From contig NZ_LMDS01000005.1 of assembly GCF_001425865.1 (NCBI RefSeq), forward strand, positions 672,684 through 736,683: 64,000 nt of DNA. The letters run 5' to 3'. Under the pieces are notes generated by a model. The model saw nothing but the letters and a program-made list of their open reading frames with translations. It had not been told where the DNA came from and made no database searches. Every line of letters starts with the position of its first letter. The stretch's first letter is position 1. The translations under genes were made by a program, and so were the position numbers. This DNA is from Rhizobacter sp. Root404 (lineage in GTDB: Bacteria > Pseudomonadota > Gammaproteobacteria > Burkholderiales > Burkholderiaceae_C). Of this stretch, positions 37,350-46,339 are shown one piece after another.

Positions 37350-38225
37350 TCAGACCTTCTTGATGACGCTCTTGCCGAACAGGCCCTGCGGACGCACCGC
37401 GAGCACGATCAGCAGCAGCACCAGGCCTGGCACGTCCTTGTAGCCGGTGCTGATGTAGAAGCCGGTGGTCGTCTCGGCGATGCCGAGGATGATCCCGCCG
37501 ACGATGATGCCCATGCCGCTGGTCAGGCCGCCGATGATCGCGACCGCGAAGGCTTTCAAGCCGAGCACCGCGCCCATCGTCGCGCCGGTCAGCGTCAGCG
37601 GCGCGATCAGCACGCCGGCGAAGGCCGCGCTCATCGACGACAGCGCATACGAGAACGTGATCACCAGGCCCGTGTTGATGCCCATCAGCTTGGCGGCGTC
37701 GCGGTCGTTGAAGGTCGCGACCACGGCCTTGCCGTAGATCGACTTGCGGTTGAAGACCTCGACCGCCAGCATCATCAGCACCGCGCCGACGACGACCAGA
37801 ATTTCCATCGGCAGCACGTTGGCGCCGAGGAACTTCAGCGGCGACTCCGGCAGCGGCGACGGGAACTTCAGGTCGTCGCGGCCCCAGACGTTCTCGGCCA
37901 CGTTCTTGAAGATGATGCCCAGCGCGATCGTCGACATGATCCAGCCGAACTCGCTCTTGATCTTGATCGCCGGCCGCACGCCGATGCGCTCGACGACCGC
38001 GCCCTGGAATGCGCCGAACAGGCACACCAGCGGAATCATCAGCCAGTAGTTCACGCCGAGGCCGACCAGCGTCAGGCCGACCAGCGCGCCGAGCATCAGC
38101 GCGTCGCCCTGGCCGAAGTTCAGGGTGTCGCTGGTCGCGAAGGTCAGCTGGTAGCCGAACGCGATGACGGCGTAGATCATCCCCAGCGCGATGCCGGAGA
38201 AGATCAGTTGGGTCAGGATTTGCAT
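37350..38225 (-). CDS. livH: Branched-chain amino-acid-type ABC transporter permease LivH
   Basis: A 291-residue inner-membrane permease with eight predicted helices. The N-terminus MQILTQLIFSGIALGMIYAV and motif SDTLNFGQGDALMLGA are typical. The EAA loop is near GLKAFAVAIIGGLTSGMG. It pairs with the LivM part of the next gene. The start at MQILTQ is preferred over an upstream in-frame start that would lie in the stem-loop region. Confidence 0.94.
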   Translation of the reverse strand: MQILTQLIFSGIALGMIYAVIAFGYQLTFATSDTLNFGQGDALMLGALVGLTLVGLGVNYWLMIPLVCLFGAFQGAVVERIGVRPAIKIKSEFGWIMSTIALGIIFKNVAENVWGRDDLKFPSPLPESPLKFLGANVLPMEILVVVGAVLMMLAVEVFNRKSIYGKAVVATFNDRDAAKLMGINTGLVITFSYALSSMSAAFAGVLIAPLTLTGATMGAVLGLKAFAVAIIGGLTSGMGIIVGGIILGIAETTTGFYISTGYKDVPGLVLLLIVLAVRPQGLFGKSVIKKV

Positions 38226-38266
38226 GATGAGACTCTCCGGGCGAGGCCGGCATGGGCACAAGAAGA

Positions 38267-38298
38267 CGCCGCCGCGGGCCGAGGGGCCCGGGGCGGCG
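38267..38298 (-). terminator. Stem-loop attenuator between livK and livH
   Basis: On the minus strand CGCCGCC-C-CGGGCC and GGCCCG-C-GGCGGCG form 13 pairs with one C.C mismatch and loop CCTC. TCTTCTTG follows, a weak T-rich tail. It lies in the 91-base gap between the livK stop and the livH start. Such hairpins often stabilise the receptor mRNA and let only part of transcription continue into the permease genes. Confidence 0.7.
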
Positions 38299-38316
38299 GG
38301 AAGCCGGAAGCGGAGC

Positions 38317-39516
38317 TTACTTCTTCACTTGGACGACGGAAGCCTTCTTCTGGTCTTCAGGGTAGGCGTAGACCACCTTGCCGCCCTTGACCTCGCCGAA
38401 GACCGGAATGTTCGCGGTGATCGCGTCATGGTCGGCCTTCGAGAACGGCTTGTTGTAGGTCGTGACCACGCCCTCGACTGGCGTCTTCAGGTCTTCCAGA
38501 GCGGCCTTGATCTTCGGGCCTTCGCTGCTGCCGGCCTGCTTGATCGCCGCGGCGAGCAGGTAGACCGAGTCGTAGCCCTGGGCCGCCGAGACCGGCGAGT
38601 CCATGCGCGCGTTCTTCGGGTTGAAGGTCTTCAGGTAGTTGATGATGAACGACTGGCGCTTCGGGTTGGTCGGTTCCTGGATGAAGGTCTGCGGCATGCG
38701 CGCGCCTTCGCCGCCGGGGCCGGCGTTGTCGATGTAGTTGGCCATCGACAGCGTCCACGAGCCGATCAGCGGGACCTTCCAGCCGAGTTTGGTCATGCCG
38801 TTGGCGATCTGCGCCAGCTCGGGGCCGATGCCGTAGGTCAGCACCGCTTCGGCGCCGGCTTCCTTGGCCTTCAGCAGCTGGGCCGTCATGTCGACGTCCT
38901 TGATGTTGAACTTCTCGACCGCGACCGGCTTCACGCCCTTGGCCGACAGCGCCTTCTCGAGGTCTTCACGGCCGAGCTGGCCGTAGTTGGTCGAGTCGGC
39001 CAGGATCGCGACCTTCTTGAAGCCGCGGCGGGTGATCGCCTCTTCCACGATCATCGGGGCCTGGATGCTGTCGTGCGCCGCGTTGCGGAACACGTAGTTC
39101 TCCGGCTCCTTGGCGAACTGCTGGGTGATGATCGAGCCGGTCGCGACGTTGTTCATCACCGGGATCTTTGCTTCCTGGAAGAAGCGCTGCGACGCCAGCG
39201 CGACGCCGGTGTTGATGTAGCCGACGACCGCGACAACTTTTTCCTTGTTCACGAGTTCCTGGGCGATCTGCACGCCGCGCTCGTTCTTGGCCTCGTCGTC
39301 ACGCTCGACCAGCTCGATCTTACGGCCGAGCACGCCGCCGGCATCGTTGATCTCCTTGGCGGCCAGGCGCACGCCGTCGCGCATGCTGACACCCATCGAC
39401 GACGAGCCGCCGGTGAACGGACCGTCGACGCCGATCTTGATCGGATCGGCAGCGACGGCGAGCGAGGCCATCGACGCCAGGGCGACGGCAGTGGCAATCT
39501 TGGTGAAACGCATCAT
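38317..39516 (-). CDS. livK: Branched-chain amino-acid-type ABC transporter substrate-binding protein
   Basis: Periplasmic receptor of the importer, 399-residue precursor. The signal peptide MMRFTKIATAVALASMASLAVAA is followed by DPIKIGVDGPFTGGSSSMG, the LivJ/LivK-type ligand-binding start. GVRLAAKEINDAGGVLGRKI and VGYINTGVALASQRFFQEA continue the type I periplasmic-binding fold. GGAG lies 8 bases before the first of two adjacent ATGs. The ligand is not predictable. It heads the operon and is divergent from a Cache-domain sensor kinase. Confidence 0.93.
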   Translation of the reverse strand: MMRFTKIATAVALASMASLAVAADPIKIGVDGPFTGGSSSMGVSMRDGVRLAAKEINDAGGVLGRKIELVERDDEAKNERGVQIAQELVNKEKVVAVVGYINTGVALASQRFFQEAKIPVMNNVATGSIITQQFAKEPENYVFRNAAHDSIQAPMIVEEAITRRGFKKVAILADSTNYGQLGREDLEKALSAKGVKPVAVEKFNIKDVDMTAQLLKAKEAGAEAVLTYGIGPELAQIANGMTKLGWKVPLIGSWTLSMANYIDNAGPGGEGARMPQTFIQEPTNPKRQSFIINYLKTFNPKNARMDSPVSAAQGYDSVYLLAAAIKQAGSSEGPKIKAALEDLKTPVEGVVTTYNKPFSKADHDAITANIPVFGEVKGGKVVYAYPEDQKKASVVQVKK

Positions 39517-39703
39517 TCGGTTGTCTCCAGCGGGTTGATTTGGACAAGCTGCACCGGCCGCGGCCGGACTGCAGCGCGCTGTAATTATCCGGGGTGCGTG
39601 CAAGATCGTGCATGCGCATCACTGCTAGGGTGCACTGCGTAGTTCTGCATAAGGGAAGACCCGAGCACCGCGCCCGTCGCCGCGCCGCAGCACAATCTTG
39701 CAT

Positions 39704-41059
39704 ATGAAACTGAAGGCGAAGATCCTGATGCTGGCGGTGGCCCCGCTGCTGCTCGCGATCGCCGTGATCGGCGGGCTGCTGGTGGTGGAAACGCAGCGCC
39801 TGGAGCGCCAGCAGGCCCAGGTGCTCGAAGACGTCCTGCTCAGCACCAAGCGCGAGGAACTGCACAGCTACATCGCGCTGGCGCTGACCTCGATCGATCA
39901 CCTGTACGGCGCCGGCCGCGACGACCAGGCCGCCAAGGAGCAGGCCAAGGCGATCCTGTCCAGCATGAACTTCGGCGACGACGGCTACTTCTACGCCTAC
40001 GCCGACGACGGCCTGAACCTGGTGCATCCGCGCCAGCCCGAACTCGTCGGCACCAACCTGTGGGACATGCGCGATGCCGACGGCACCTACGTGATCCGCG
40101 AGCTGATCGCCCGCGCCAAGGAGGGCGGCGGGTTCCAGCGCTATCTGTGGCCCAAGCCGTCGACCGGCAAGATCGAGCGCAAGCTCGGTTACTCGGTCTA
40201 CCTGCCGCGCTGGGGCTGGATGCTCGGCACCGGAATCTACCTGGACGACGTCGACGCCGCGGCCGCAAGGCTGCGTGGCAACCTGCTGGCGAGCGTGCGC
40301 CAGACGCTGGTCGGGCTCGCAGCGGTGGCGGTGATCGCCGCGCTGGCGGTGTTCGCCGGCGGCCTGGCGCTCAACATCAGCGAGCAACGCCAGGCCGACC
40401 GCAAGCTCAAGGCGCTGGCGCACCGCGTCGTCAGTTCGCAGGAGGAGGAGCGGGCGCGCGTGTCGCGCGAATTGCACGATCACATCTGCCAGCTGCTGGT
40501 GTCGATCAAGTACCAGTTCGAACTCGTCGGCCACCGCCTCGCGCACCCGGGCGACGCGCCGGTGACCGCGATCGACCGGGAGATCTCGGCGTTGTCGAAG
40601 GCGATCGGCGAGGTGCGCCGGATCTCGCACGACCTGCGCCCGGCGCTGCTCGACGACCTCGGCCTGCCGGCCGCGCTGGAGCACATCGGCAACGAGCTGG
40701 CGCAGCGCAGCGGGCTGGAGGTGCGCGTCTCGCCGCAGGTGCACGAGGAGCGGCTGCCCGAACTGCAGGCGGTGAGCCTGTTCCGGGTCGCGCAGGAGGC
40801 GCTGCGCAATGTCGAGCGGCATGCGCAGGCCAAGCACATCGACATCCGGCTCGACGACGCCGGCGACCGGCTCGAGCTGCGCATCACCGACGACGGCGTC
40901 GGCTTCGACGTCAAGAACATCGAGCAGAGCCGCGACCGCGGGATCGGCCTGACCAACATGCGCGAGCGGGTCGAGCGCAACGGCGGCACCTTCCAGCTGA
41001 TCTCGCACCCGGGGCACACCGCGCTGACCGCCAGCTTCCCGCTCACCGCCGTCGCATGA
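39704..41059 (+). CDS. Cache-domain sensor histidine kinase (HisKA_3 type)
   Basis: A 451-residue inner-membrane sensor. An N-terminal helix (MLAVAPLLLAIAVIGGLLVV) and a second at about residues 196-225 flank a periplasmic single Cache domain (FGDDGYFYAYADDGLNLVHP, GYSVYLPRWGWMLGTGIYLD). Such domains sense small carboxylates or amino acids. The cytoplasmic part has the HisKA_3 box SRELHDHICQLLVSIKYQFE with its phospho-acceptor His and an HATPase region DDGVGFDVKN and RGIGLTNMRERV. Its stop overlaps the regulator ATG (ATGA, 41056-41059). It is divergent from livK and may control the importer. Confidence 0.92.
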   Translation: MKLKAKILMLAVAPLLLAIAVIGGLLVVETQRLERQQAQVLEDVLLSTKREELHSYIALALTSIDHLYGAGRDDQAAKEQAKAILSSMNFGDDGYFYAYADDGLNLVHPRQPELVGTNLWDMRDADGTYVIRELIARAKEGGGFQRYLWPKPSTGKIERKLGYSVYLPRWGWMLGTGIYLDDVDAAAARLRGNLLASVRQTLVGLAAVAVIAALAVFAGGLALNISEQRQADRKLKALAHRVVSSQEEERARVSRELHDHICQLLVSIKYQFELVGHRLAHPGDAPVTAIDREISALSKAIGEVRRISHDLRPALLDDLGLPAALEHIGNELAQRSGLEVRVSPQVHEERLPELQAVSLFRVAQEALRNVERHAQAKHIDIRLDDAGDRLELRITDDGVGFDVKNIEQSRDRGIGLTNMRERVERNGGTFQLISHPGHTALTASFPLTAVA

Positions 41060-41688
41060 CCCAGCCGACGGTTCGTCTCGTCATCGTCGACGACCACTCG
41101 CTGGTGCGCGACGGGCTGCGCGCGCGGCTGGCGGTGGTCGCCGGCCTCGAGGTGATCGGCGAGGCGGCCAGCGGCGACGAGGCGCTGGCGCTGGCCGCGC
41201 GCCTCGCGCCCGACCTGATGCTGGTCGACGTCGGCATGCGCGGCATGAACGGGATCGAACTCGCCACGCACCTGCGGGCACGGCATCCCGCGATCCGCGT
41301 GCTGATGCTGAGCATGTACGACAACCGCGAGTACGTGCTCAGCGCGATGCGCGCCGGCGCGCGCGGCTACGTGCTGAAGGAATCGCCGACCGAGGAGATC
41401 CTGTCGGCCATCAGTGCCGTCTGCGCCGGCGGCAACTACTTCAGCGCGCAGATCTCCGACCTGGTGCTGCAGCCCGGCGCCAACAGCGCGCCGCAGCTGA
41501 CCGCCCGCGAGCACGAGGTGTTGCTGCTGCTCGCGCACGGCAAAAGCAACAAGCTTGTCGCGCGCGAGCTGGACATCAGCGTGCGGACCGTCGAGACGCA
41601 CCGCCTGAGCCTGCGGCGCAAGCTCGGCGTCGATTCGCCGAGCGACCTGTTGAAGATCGCCGTCTCCAACGGCTGGACGACGCTGTAG
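41056..41688 (+). CDS. NarL/FixJ-family response regulator
   Basis: A 210-residue regulator partnering the Cache kinase. The receiver starts VRLVIVDDHSLVRDGLRARL; the phospho-acceptor Asp is in LMLVDVGMRGMNG, with Lys in YVLKESPTEEIL. The LuxR-type helix-turn-helix is at about 145-205 (LTAREHEVLLLLAHGKSNKL, SVRTVETHRLSLRRKLGV). Translation is coupled to the kinase by a 4-base overlap. The likely target is the divergent liv operon, an inference from position only. Confidence 0.93.
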   Translation: MTQPTVRLVIVDDHSLVRDGLRARLAVVAGLEVIGEAASGDEALALAARLAPDLMLVDVGMRGMNGIELATHLRARHPAIRVLMLSMYDNREYVLSAMRAGARGYVLKESPTEEILSAISAVCAGGNYFSAQISDLVLQPGANSAPQLTAREHEVLLLLAHGKSNKLVARELDISVRTVETHRLSLRRKLGVDSPSDLLKIAVSNGWTTL

Positions 41689-41700
41689 GCGCGTTGACGC

Positions 41701-41720
41701 GCTGCGCCCGGCGGCGCAGC
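41701..41720 (+). terminator. Possible terminator after the two-component operon
   Basis: GCTGCGCC (41701-41708) and GGCGCAGC (41713-41720) form 8 perfect pairs around the loop CGGC, 12 bases after the regulator stop. No T-run follows, so function as a terminator is uncertain. Confidence 0.4.
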
Positions 41721-41749
41721 ATCGGGGACTCGTTCAACGGAGCCTGCTC

Positions 41750-41988
41750 ATGGATGCATTCCAGACCCCGGGGGCGTTCAGCTGGTGCGAGCTGATGGCC
41801 TGCGTCCGACCTGGGTGCCGTACGTGACGGTGGCCGACGTGGACGCGCTGGTGCGGCAGGTCGTCGCGCTCGGCGGCAAGGTGACGATGCCGCCGGCGGA
41901 CATCCGGTCGGTGGGCCGTTTCGCGGTCATCGCGGACCCCCAGGGAGCGACGCTGAACGTCATCACCTACGCGATGCCCGGCGCCTGA
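41750..41988 (+). pseudogene. VOC (glyoxalase-fold) protein remnant with internal deletion
   Basis: An ATG at 41750 opens with MDAFQTPGAFSWCELMA, the usual start of a family of small VOC proteins. After about 17 codons the frame shifts and the C-terminal part appears: LRPTWVPYVTVADVDALVRQ and PADIRSVGRFAVIADPQGA, ending NVITYAMPGA at 41988. A middle section of roughly 45 residues containing the first metal-binding strands is missing. The remaining downstream part alone could be read as a 67-codon frame but lacks half the fold. I therefore call it a decayed gene. GGAG 8 bases before the ATG marks the old start. Confidence 0.75.
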
Positions 41989-42070
41989 CGAGCGGCGCCG
42001 CCAGCGCACGCGGCGGCGAGGCGGGGAAGGCGGTCCGCGCCCACGCCGCATCTCCGATAATCCGGCCTGC

Positions 42071-45000
42071 ATGTCGAATCACCAGGCCCACCCCGCGCCC
42101 GCTGTCGCTGCCGGGCCGCGCCCGGCCAATGCGCTGCCGCCCATCACCTATCCGGAGTCGCTGCCCGTCTCGGCGCGGCGCGACGAGATCGCGCGCGCGC
42201 TGGCGGCGCACCAGGTCGTCATCGTCTGCGGCGAGACCGGTTCGGGCAAGACCACCCAGCTGCCGAAGATCGCGCTCGAACTCGGCCGCGGCAAGGCGAA
42301 TACCGGCAAGCTGATCGGCCACACCCAGCCGCGGCGGATCGCGGCGTCGAGCGTGGCCAAGCGCATCGCCGAGGAGTTGAAGACGCCGCTGGGCGAGATC
42401 GTCGGCTTCAAGGTGCGCTTCCAGGACCGGCTGCAGCCCGGCGCCAGCGTCAAGCTCATGACCGACGGCATCCTGCTCGCCGAGACGCAGACCGACCCTT
42501 TGCTGCGCGCCTACGACACGATCATCATCGACGAGGCGCACGAACGCAGCCTGAACATCGACTTCCTGCTCGGTCACCTGCGGCAGATCCTGCCGCGCCG
42601 GCCCGACCTGAAGATCGTGGTGACCTCGGCGACGATCGATGCCGACCGGTTCGCGAATCACTTCGCGTCGAAGGACGGGCCGGCGCCGGTCATCCAGGTC
42701 TCGGGCCGCCTGTTCCCGGTCGAGCAACGCTGGCGGCCTTTCGAGGAAAGCCGCGAGTACGACCTGAACGACGCGATTTGCGACGCCGTCGACGAACTCT
42801 GGCGAGGGACTGGGAGCGGGTCCTCCGGCCCCGCTGGCAGCGGCGACGTGCTGGTGTTCCTGCCCGGCGAGCGCGAGATCCGCGAGGCCGCCGACCACCT
42901 GCGCAAGCACCACCCGCCGGGTGTGGAGGTCGTGCCCTTGTTCGCGCGCCTGAGCCAACAGGAGCAGGACCAGATCTTCGAGCCGCACAGCGCGCGCCGC
43001 ATCGTGCTCGCGACCAACGTCGCGGAGACCTCGCTGACGGTGCCGGGCATCCAGTTCGTGATCGACGCCGGCACCGCGCGGGTCAAGCGCTACAGCTACC
43101 GCAACAAGGTCGAGCAGCTGCTGGTCGAGCCCATCAGCCAGGCCGCCGCCAATCAGCGGGCAGGGCGATGCGGCCGGGTCAGCGACGGCATCTGCATCCG
43201 CCTCTACGACGAAAAGGAATTCGCCGGCCGTCCTAAGTTCAGCGACCCCGAGATCCTGCGCTCGTCGCTGGCCGGGGTGATTCTGCGGATGAAGTCGCTC
43301 AACCTCGGCACGGTCGAGGACTTCCCGTTCCTCGAGCCGCCGCCGAGGCGCGCGATCGCCGACGGTTATCAACTGCTCGCCGAGCTCGGTGCGGTCGACG
43401 ATTTCAACGAGCTGACGCCGATCGGCCGCGAGCTCGCGCGCCTGCCGCTCGACCCGCGCGTCGGCCGCATGATCCTGGAGGCGCGCACCCGCGATGCGCT
43501 GACCGAGGTGCTGATCATCGCCGCCGCATTCAGCGTGCAGGAGGTGCGCGACCGGCCGCTCGAGCACCAGCAGGCGGCCGATGCGGCGCACAAGAAGTTC
43601 GACGACGAGCGTTCGGAGTTCATCGGTGACCTCAAGCTGTGGAAGTGGCTCGAGGACGCGAAGGGCGGGCAGGGGGAGCACAAGGTGTCGCAACGCAAGC
43701 AGGAGCAGCTGCTGCGCGACAACTTCATCTCGCCGCGCCGGGTGCGCGAATGGCGTGACATCCACTCGCAGCTGCACACGGTGGTGGCCGAGCACAAGTG
43801 GCGGCTGAACGGCGCGCCGGCCACCTATGAGCAGATCCACCTGTCGATGCTCGCCGGCCTGCTCGGCAACATCGGCTGCAAGAGCGAGGACGAGGACTGG
43901 TACCTCGGCGCGCGCGGCATCCGCTTCTACAAGCACCCGGGCGCGAACCTGTCTAAGAAGCCGGGCCGCTGGATCGTCGCGGCCGAGCTGGTCGAGACGA
44001 CGCGGCTGTTCGGCCGCAGCATCGCGGCGATCGAGCCGCAGTGGCTGGAGCGCATCGGCGCCCACGTGATCAAGAAGCAGCTGCTCGAGCCTCACTGGGA
44101 GAAGAAGGCGGCCGAGGTGATCGCGCTGGAGCGCGCGACGCTGTACGGCATCGTGATCTACAGCAACCGGCGCATCAACTTCGGCAATGTCGATCCGGTC
44201 GCCGCGCGCGAGATCTTCATCCGCGAGGCGCTGGTGGCCGGCGAATGGGAGACGAAGCTGCCGTTCGTCGCCGCCAACCGCAAGCTGATCGCGCAGGTCG
44301 AGGAGCTGGAGCACAAGTCGCGTCGTCAGGACGTGCTGGTCGACGACGAATTGATCCACGCGTTCTACGACGCGCAGCTGCCGGCGGACGTCTGCAGCGG
44401 CCATTCGATGGAGCGTTGGTACCGCGAGGAGGTCAAGCGCCAGCCGCGGCTGCTGCTGTTGACGCGCGAGGAACTGATGCGCCACGAGGCCGCCGGCATC
44501 ACGACCAGCGCGTTCCCGAAGACGATCCGCCTCGGCGGCGTCGATTGCAGCGCCACCTACCTGCACGCGCCGGGCGACCCGAAGGACGGCGTGACCGTCG
44601 CGGTGCCGATCTACTCGCTGAACCAGGTCAACGACGAGCGCTGCGAGTGGCTGGTGCCCGGCATGCTGAAGGACAAGGTGCTCGCGCTGGTCAAGACGCT
44701 GCACCAGCGGCCGCGCTCGCGGCTGGTGCCGCTGCCCGACTACGCGCAGGCGTTCGTCGAGGCGGTCGAGTTCGGCACCGGCAGCCTGCTCGACGTGCTG
44801 TTGAAGCACGTGCGCGACAGGACGCAGCTCGACATCAAGCGCGCCGATTTCAAGCTGGAGCAGGTGCCGCCTCACCTGTTGATGAACTTCCGCATCAACG
44901 ACGAGCACGGCCGCCAGCTCGGCACCGGGCGCAACTTGGCGGCGTTGAAGGCGGAGCTCGGCGGGCAGGCGCGCTCGGCGTTCCAGGCGCTTGCCGCGCT

Positions 45001-45955
45001 GAAGCTGGACGCGCCGGCCGCGCCACCGGCACCGGCACCACAGGGCAGAAATGTCGCGGCGATCATCAAGCCGGCGCGTGCCGAGGCGCCGAGCGTGGCG
45101 GCAGAGAAATACACCGCCTGGACCTTCGGCGAGCTCCCCGAGCTGATGGAGATCCGCAAGGCCGGCCAGTCGCTGATCGGCTTTCCGGCGCTGATCGACA
45201 AGGCCACGCATGTCGAGATCGAGGTGTTCGACGAGCCCGATGTGGCCGCGCGCAAGCACCGCGCCGGGCTGCGCCGGCTGATCGCGCTGCAGATCAGGGA
45301 CGCGCTGAAGTACCTCGAAAGGAACATCCCCGACCTGCAGAAGATGAGCGTCGCGTACCTGCTCGTCAGCCAGGGCAGCGCCGACGAACTGCGCGACCAG
45401 ATCATCGATGTCGCGCTCGACCGCGCCTTCCTCGCCGACGCGCTGCCGACCGACGCCGCGGCGTTCGCGCGCACGATCGAGAACGGGCGCGGCCGCCTGA
45501 CGCTGATCGCGAACGAGGTCGCGCGCAGTGCCGGCACGGTCCTGCTCGAACACACCGCGGCACTGCGCAAGCTGAAAGACGCGCGCGCGCCCAAGGACGT
45601 CACCGACGACATCACCGCGCAACTCGGCCGGCTCGTCCCGAAGCGCTTCGTCGCCGACACACCGTGGGCGCAGCTGGCGCACCTGCCGCGCTACCTGAAG
45701 GCGATCGTGATGCGCCTGGACAAGCAGCGCGCCGACCCCGCCCGCGATGCGCAGCGCCTGGCCGAGTTGCGGCCGATCGAATCGCGCTACTGGCGCCATC
45801 TGGCGGAGCGCAAGGGCGTGGCCGATGCTCGTCTCGACGAATTCCGCTGGCTGCTCGAGGAACTGCGCGTCAGCCTGTTCGCGCAGGAGCTGCGCACGCC
45901 GCAGCCGGTCAGCGTCAAGCGGCTCGAGAAGGCGTGGACGCAGCTGGCTTCCTGA
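42071..45955 (+). CDS. hrpA: ATP-dependent RNA helicase HrpA
   Basis: DEAH-box RNA helicase of 1294 residues, the usual HrpA length. Motif I GETGSGKTTQLPKI is at about residue 56. The DEAH box DEAHERSLNIDFLLGHLRQI is near residue 156, SAT motif VVTSATIDADRF near 182 and motif VI QRAGRCGRVSDG near residue 360. The HA2, OB and long C-terminal DUF3418 regions follow (ARLPLDPRVGRMILEA). E. coli HrpA has been linked to mRNA processing and rescue of collided ribosomes. A run of Ala/Pro at about 975-990 is a linker. It is flanked upstream by the decayed VOC gene. Confidence 0.95.
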   Translation: MSNHQAHPAPAVAAGPRPANALPPITYPESLPVSARRDEIARALAAHQVVIVCGETGSGKTTQLPKIALELGRGKANTGKLIGHTQPRRIAASSVAKRIAEELKTPLGEIVGFKVRFQDRLQPGASVKLMTDGILLAETQTDPLLRAYDTIIIDEAHERSLNIDFLLGHLRQILPRRPDLKIVVTSATIDADRFANHFASKDGPAPVIQVSGRLFPVEQRWRPFEESREYDLNDAICDAVDELWRGTGSGSSGPAGSGDVLVFLPGEREIREAADHLRKHHPPGVEVVPLFARLSQQEQDQIFEPHSARRIVLATNVAETSLTVPGIQFVIDAGTARVKRYSYRNKVEQLLVEPISQAAANQRAGRCGRVSDGICIRLYDEKEFAGRPKFSDPEILRSSLAGVILRMKSLNLGTVEDFPFLEPPPRRAIADGYQLLAELGAVDDFNELTPIGRELARLPLDPRVGRMILEARTRDALTEVLIIAAAFSVQEVRDRPLEHQQAADAAHKKFDDERSEFIGDLKLWKWLEDAKGGQGEHKVSQRKQEQLLRDNFISPRRVREWRDIHSQLHTVVAEHKWRLNGAPATYEQIHLSMLAGLLGNIGCKSEDEDWYLGARGIRFYKHPGANLSKKPGRWIVAAELVETTRLFGRSIAAIEPQWLERIGAHVIKKQLLEPHWEKKAAEVIALERATLYGIVIYSNRRINFGNVDPVAAREIFIREALVAGEWETKLPFVAANRKLIAQVEELEHKSRRQDVLVDDELIHAFYDAQLPADVCSGHSMERWYREEVKRQPRLLLLTREELMRHEAAGITTSAFPKTIRLGGVDCSATYLHAPGDPKDGVTVAVPIYSLNQVNDERCEWLVPGMLKDKVLALVKTLHQRPRSRLVPLPDYAQAFVEAVEFGTGSLLDVLLKHVRDRTQLDIKRADFKLEQVPPHLLMNFRINDEHGRQLGTGRNLAALKAELGGQARSAFQALAALKLDAPAAPPAPAPQGRNVAAIIKPARAEAPSVAAEKYTAWTFGELPELMEIRKAGQSLIGFPALIDKATHVEIEVFDEPDVAARKHRAGLRRLIALQIRDALKYLERNIPDLQKMSVAYLLVSQGSADELRDQIIDVALDRAFLADALPTDAAAFARTIENGRGRLTLIANEVARSAGTVLLEHTAALRKLKDARAPKDVTDDITAQLGRLVPKRFVADTPWAQLAHLPRYLKAIVMRLDKQRADPARDAQRLAELRPIESRYWRHLAERKGVADARLDEFRWLLEELRVSLFAQELRTPQPVSVKRLEKAWTQLAS

Positions 45956-46069
45956 GGAAGGACGCTGTCATCTCCGGCACGCACCTTGCGCTACATTGGG
46001 GCCGCGGTGCCGCGGGTCGGGCGCAAGGGGCGTCCGAGGCGGTACGTAATTTCTCTGAAGGAGCGGTGC

Positions 46070-46324
46070 ATGAGTTACGTGTGGATGGCAATCATCGGGT
46101 TCGTCGTCGGGCTGATCGCACGGGCCATCCTGCCCGGCACGCAGAGCCTGGGCATCATCCTGACGGCGGTGCTGGGCATCGCCGGCTCGTTCCTCGCGGG
46201 TTTCGCCGGCAAGGCGATGGGCTGGTACACCGATGGCCAGCCGGCCGGCTTCATCGCCTCGATCGTCGGCGCGATCGTGCTGCTGTTCATCGTCAGCAAG
46301 CTCAAGGGGCCGACCTCGAGCTGA
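46070..46324 (+). CDS. GlsB/YeaQ/YmgE family small membrane protein
   Basis: An 84-residue inner-membrane protein with three predicted helices: YVWMAIIGFVVGLIARAILP, GIILTAVLGIAGSFLAGFAG and FIASIVGAIVLLFIVSKL. The family (transglycosylase-associated protein, PF04226) is small and often stress induced; its molecular function is unclear. AAGGAG lies 7 bases before the ATG. The next gene starts 15 bases downstream and may be cotranscribed. Confidence 0.9.
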   Translation: MSYVWMAIIGFVVGLIARAILPGTQSLGIILTAVLGIAGSFLAGFAGKAMGWYTDGQPAGFIASIVGAIVLLFIVSKLKGPTSS

Positions 46325-46339
46325 GGCCGGAGCAACCCG

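Noticed and set aside
34681..37443. Plus-strand open frame of 920 codons opposite the liv genes
   Set aside because: Antisense artefact; the minus strand has Walker, signature and permease motifs.
41963..45799. Long open frame on the minus strand opposite hrpA
   Set aside because: Antisense of a well-conserved helicase; composition dominated by Arg, Leu and Ala without domains.
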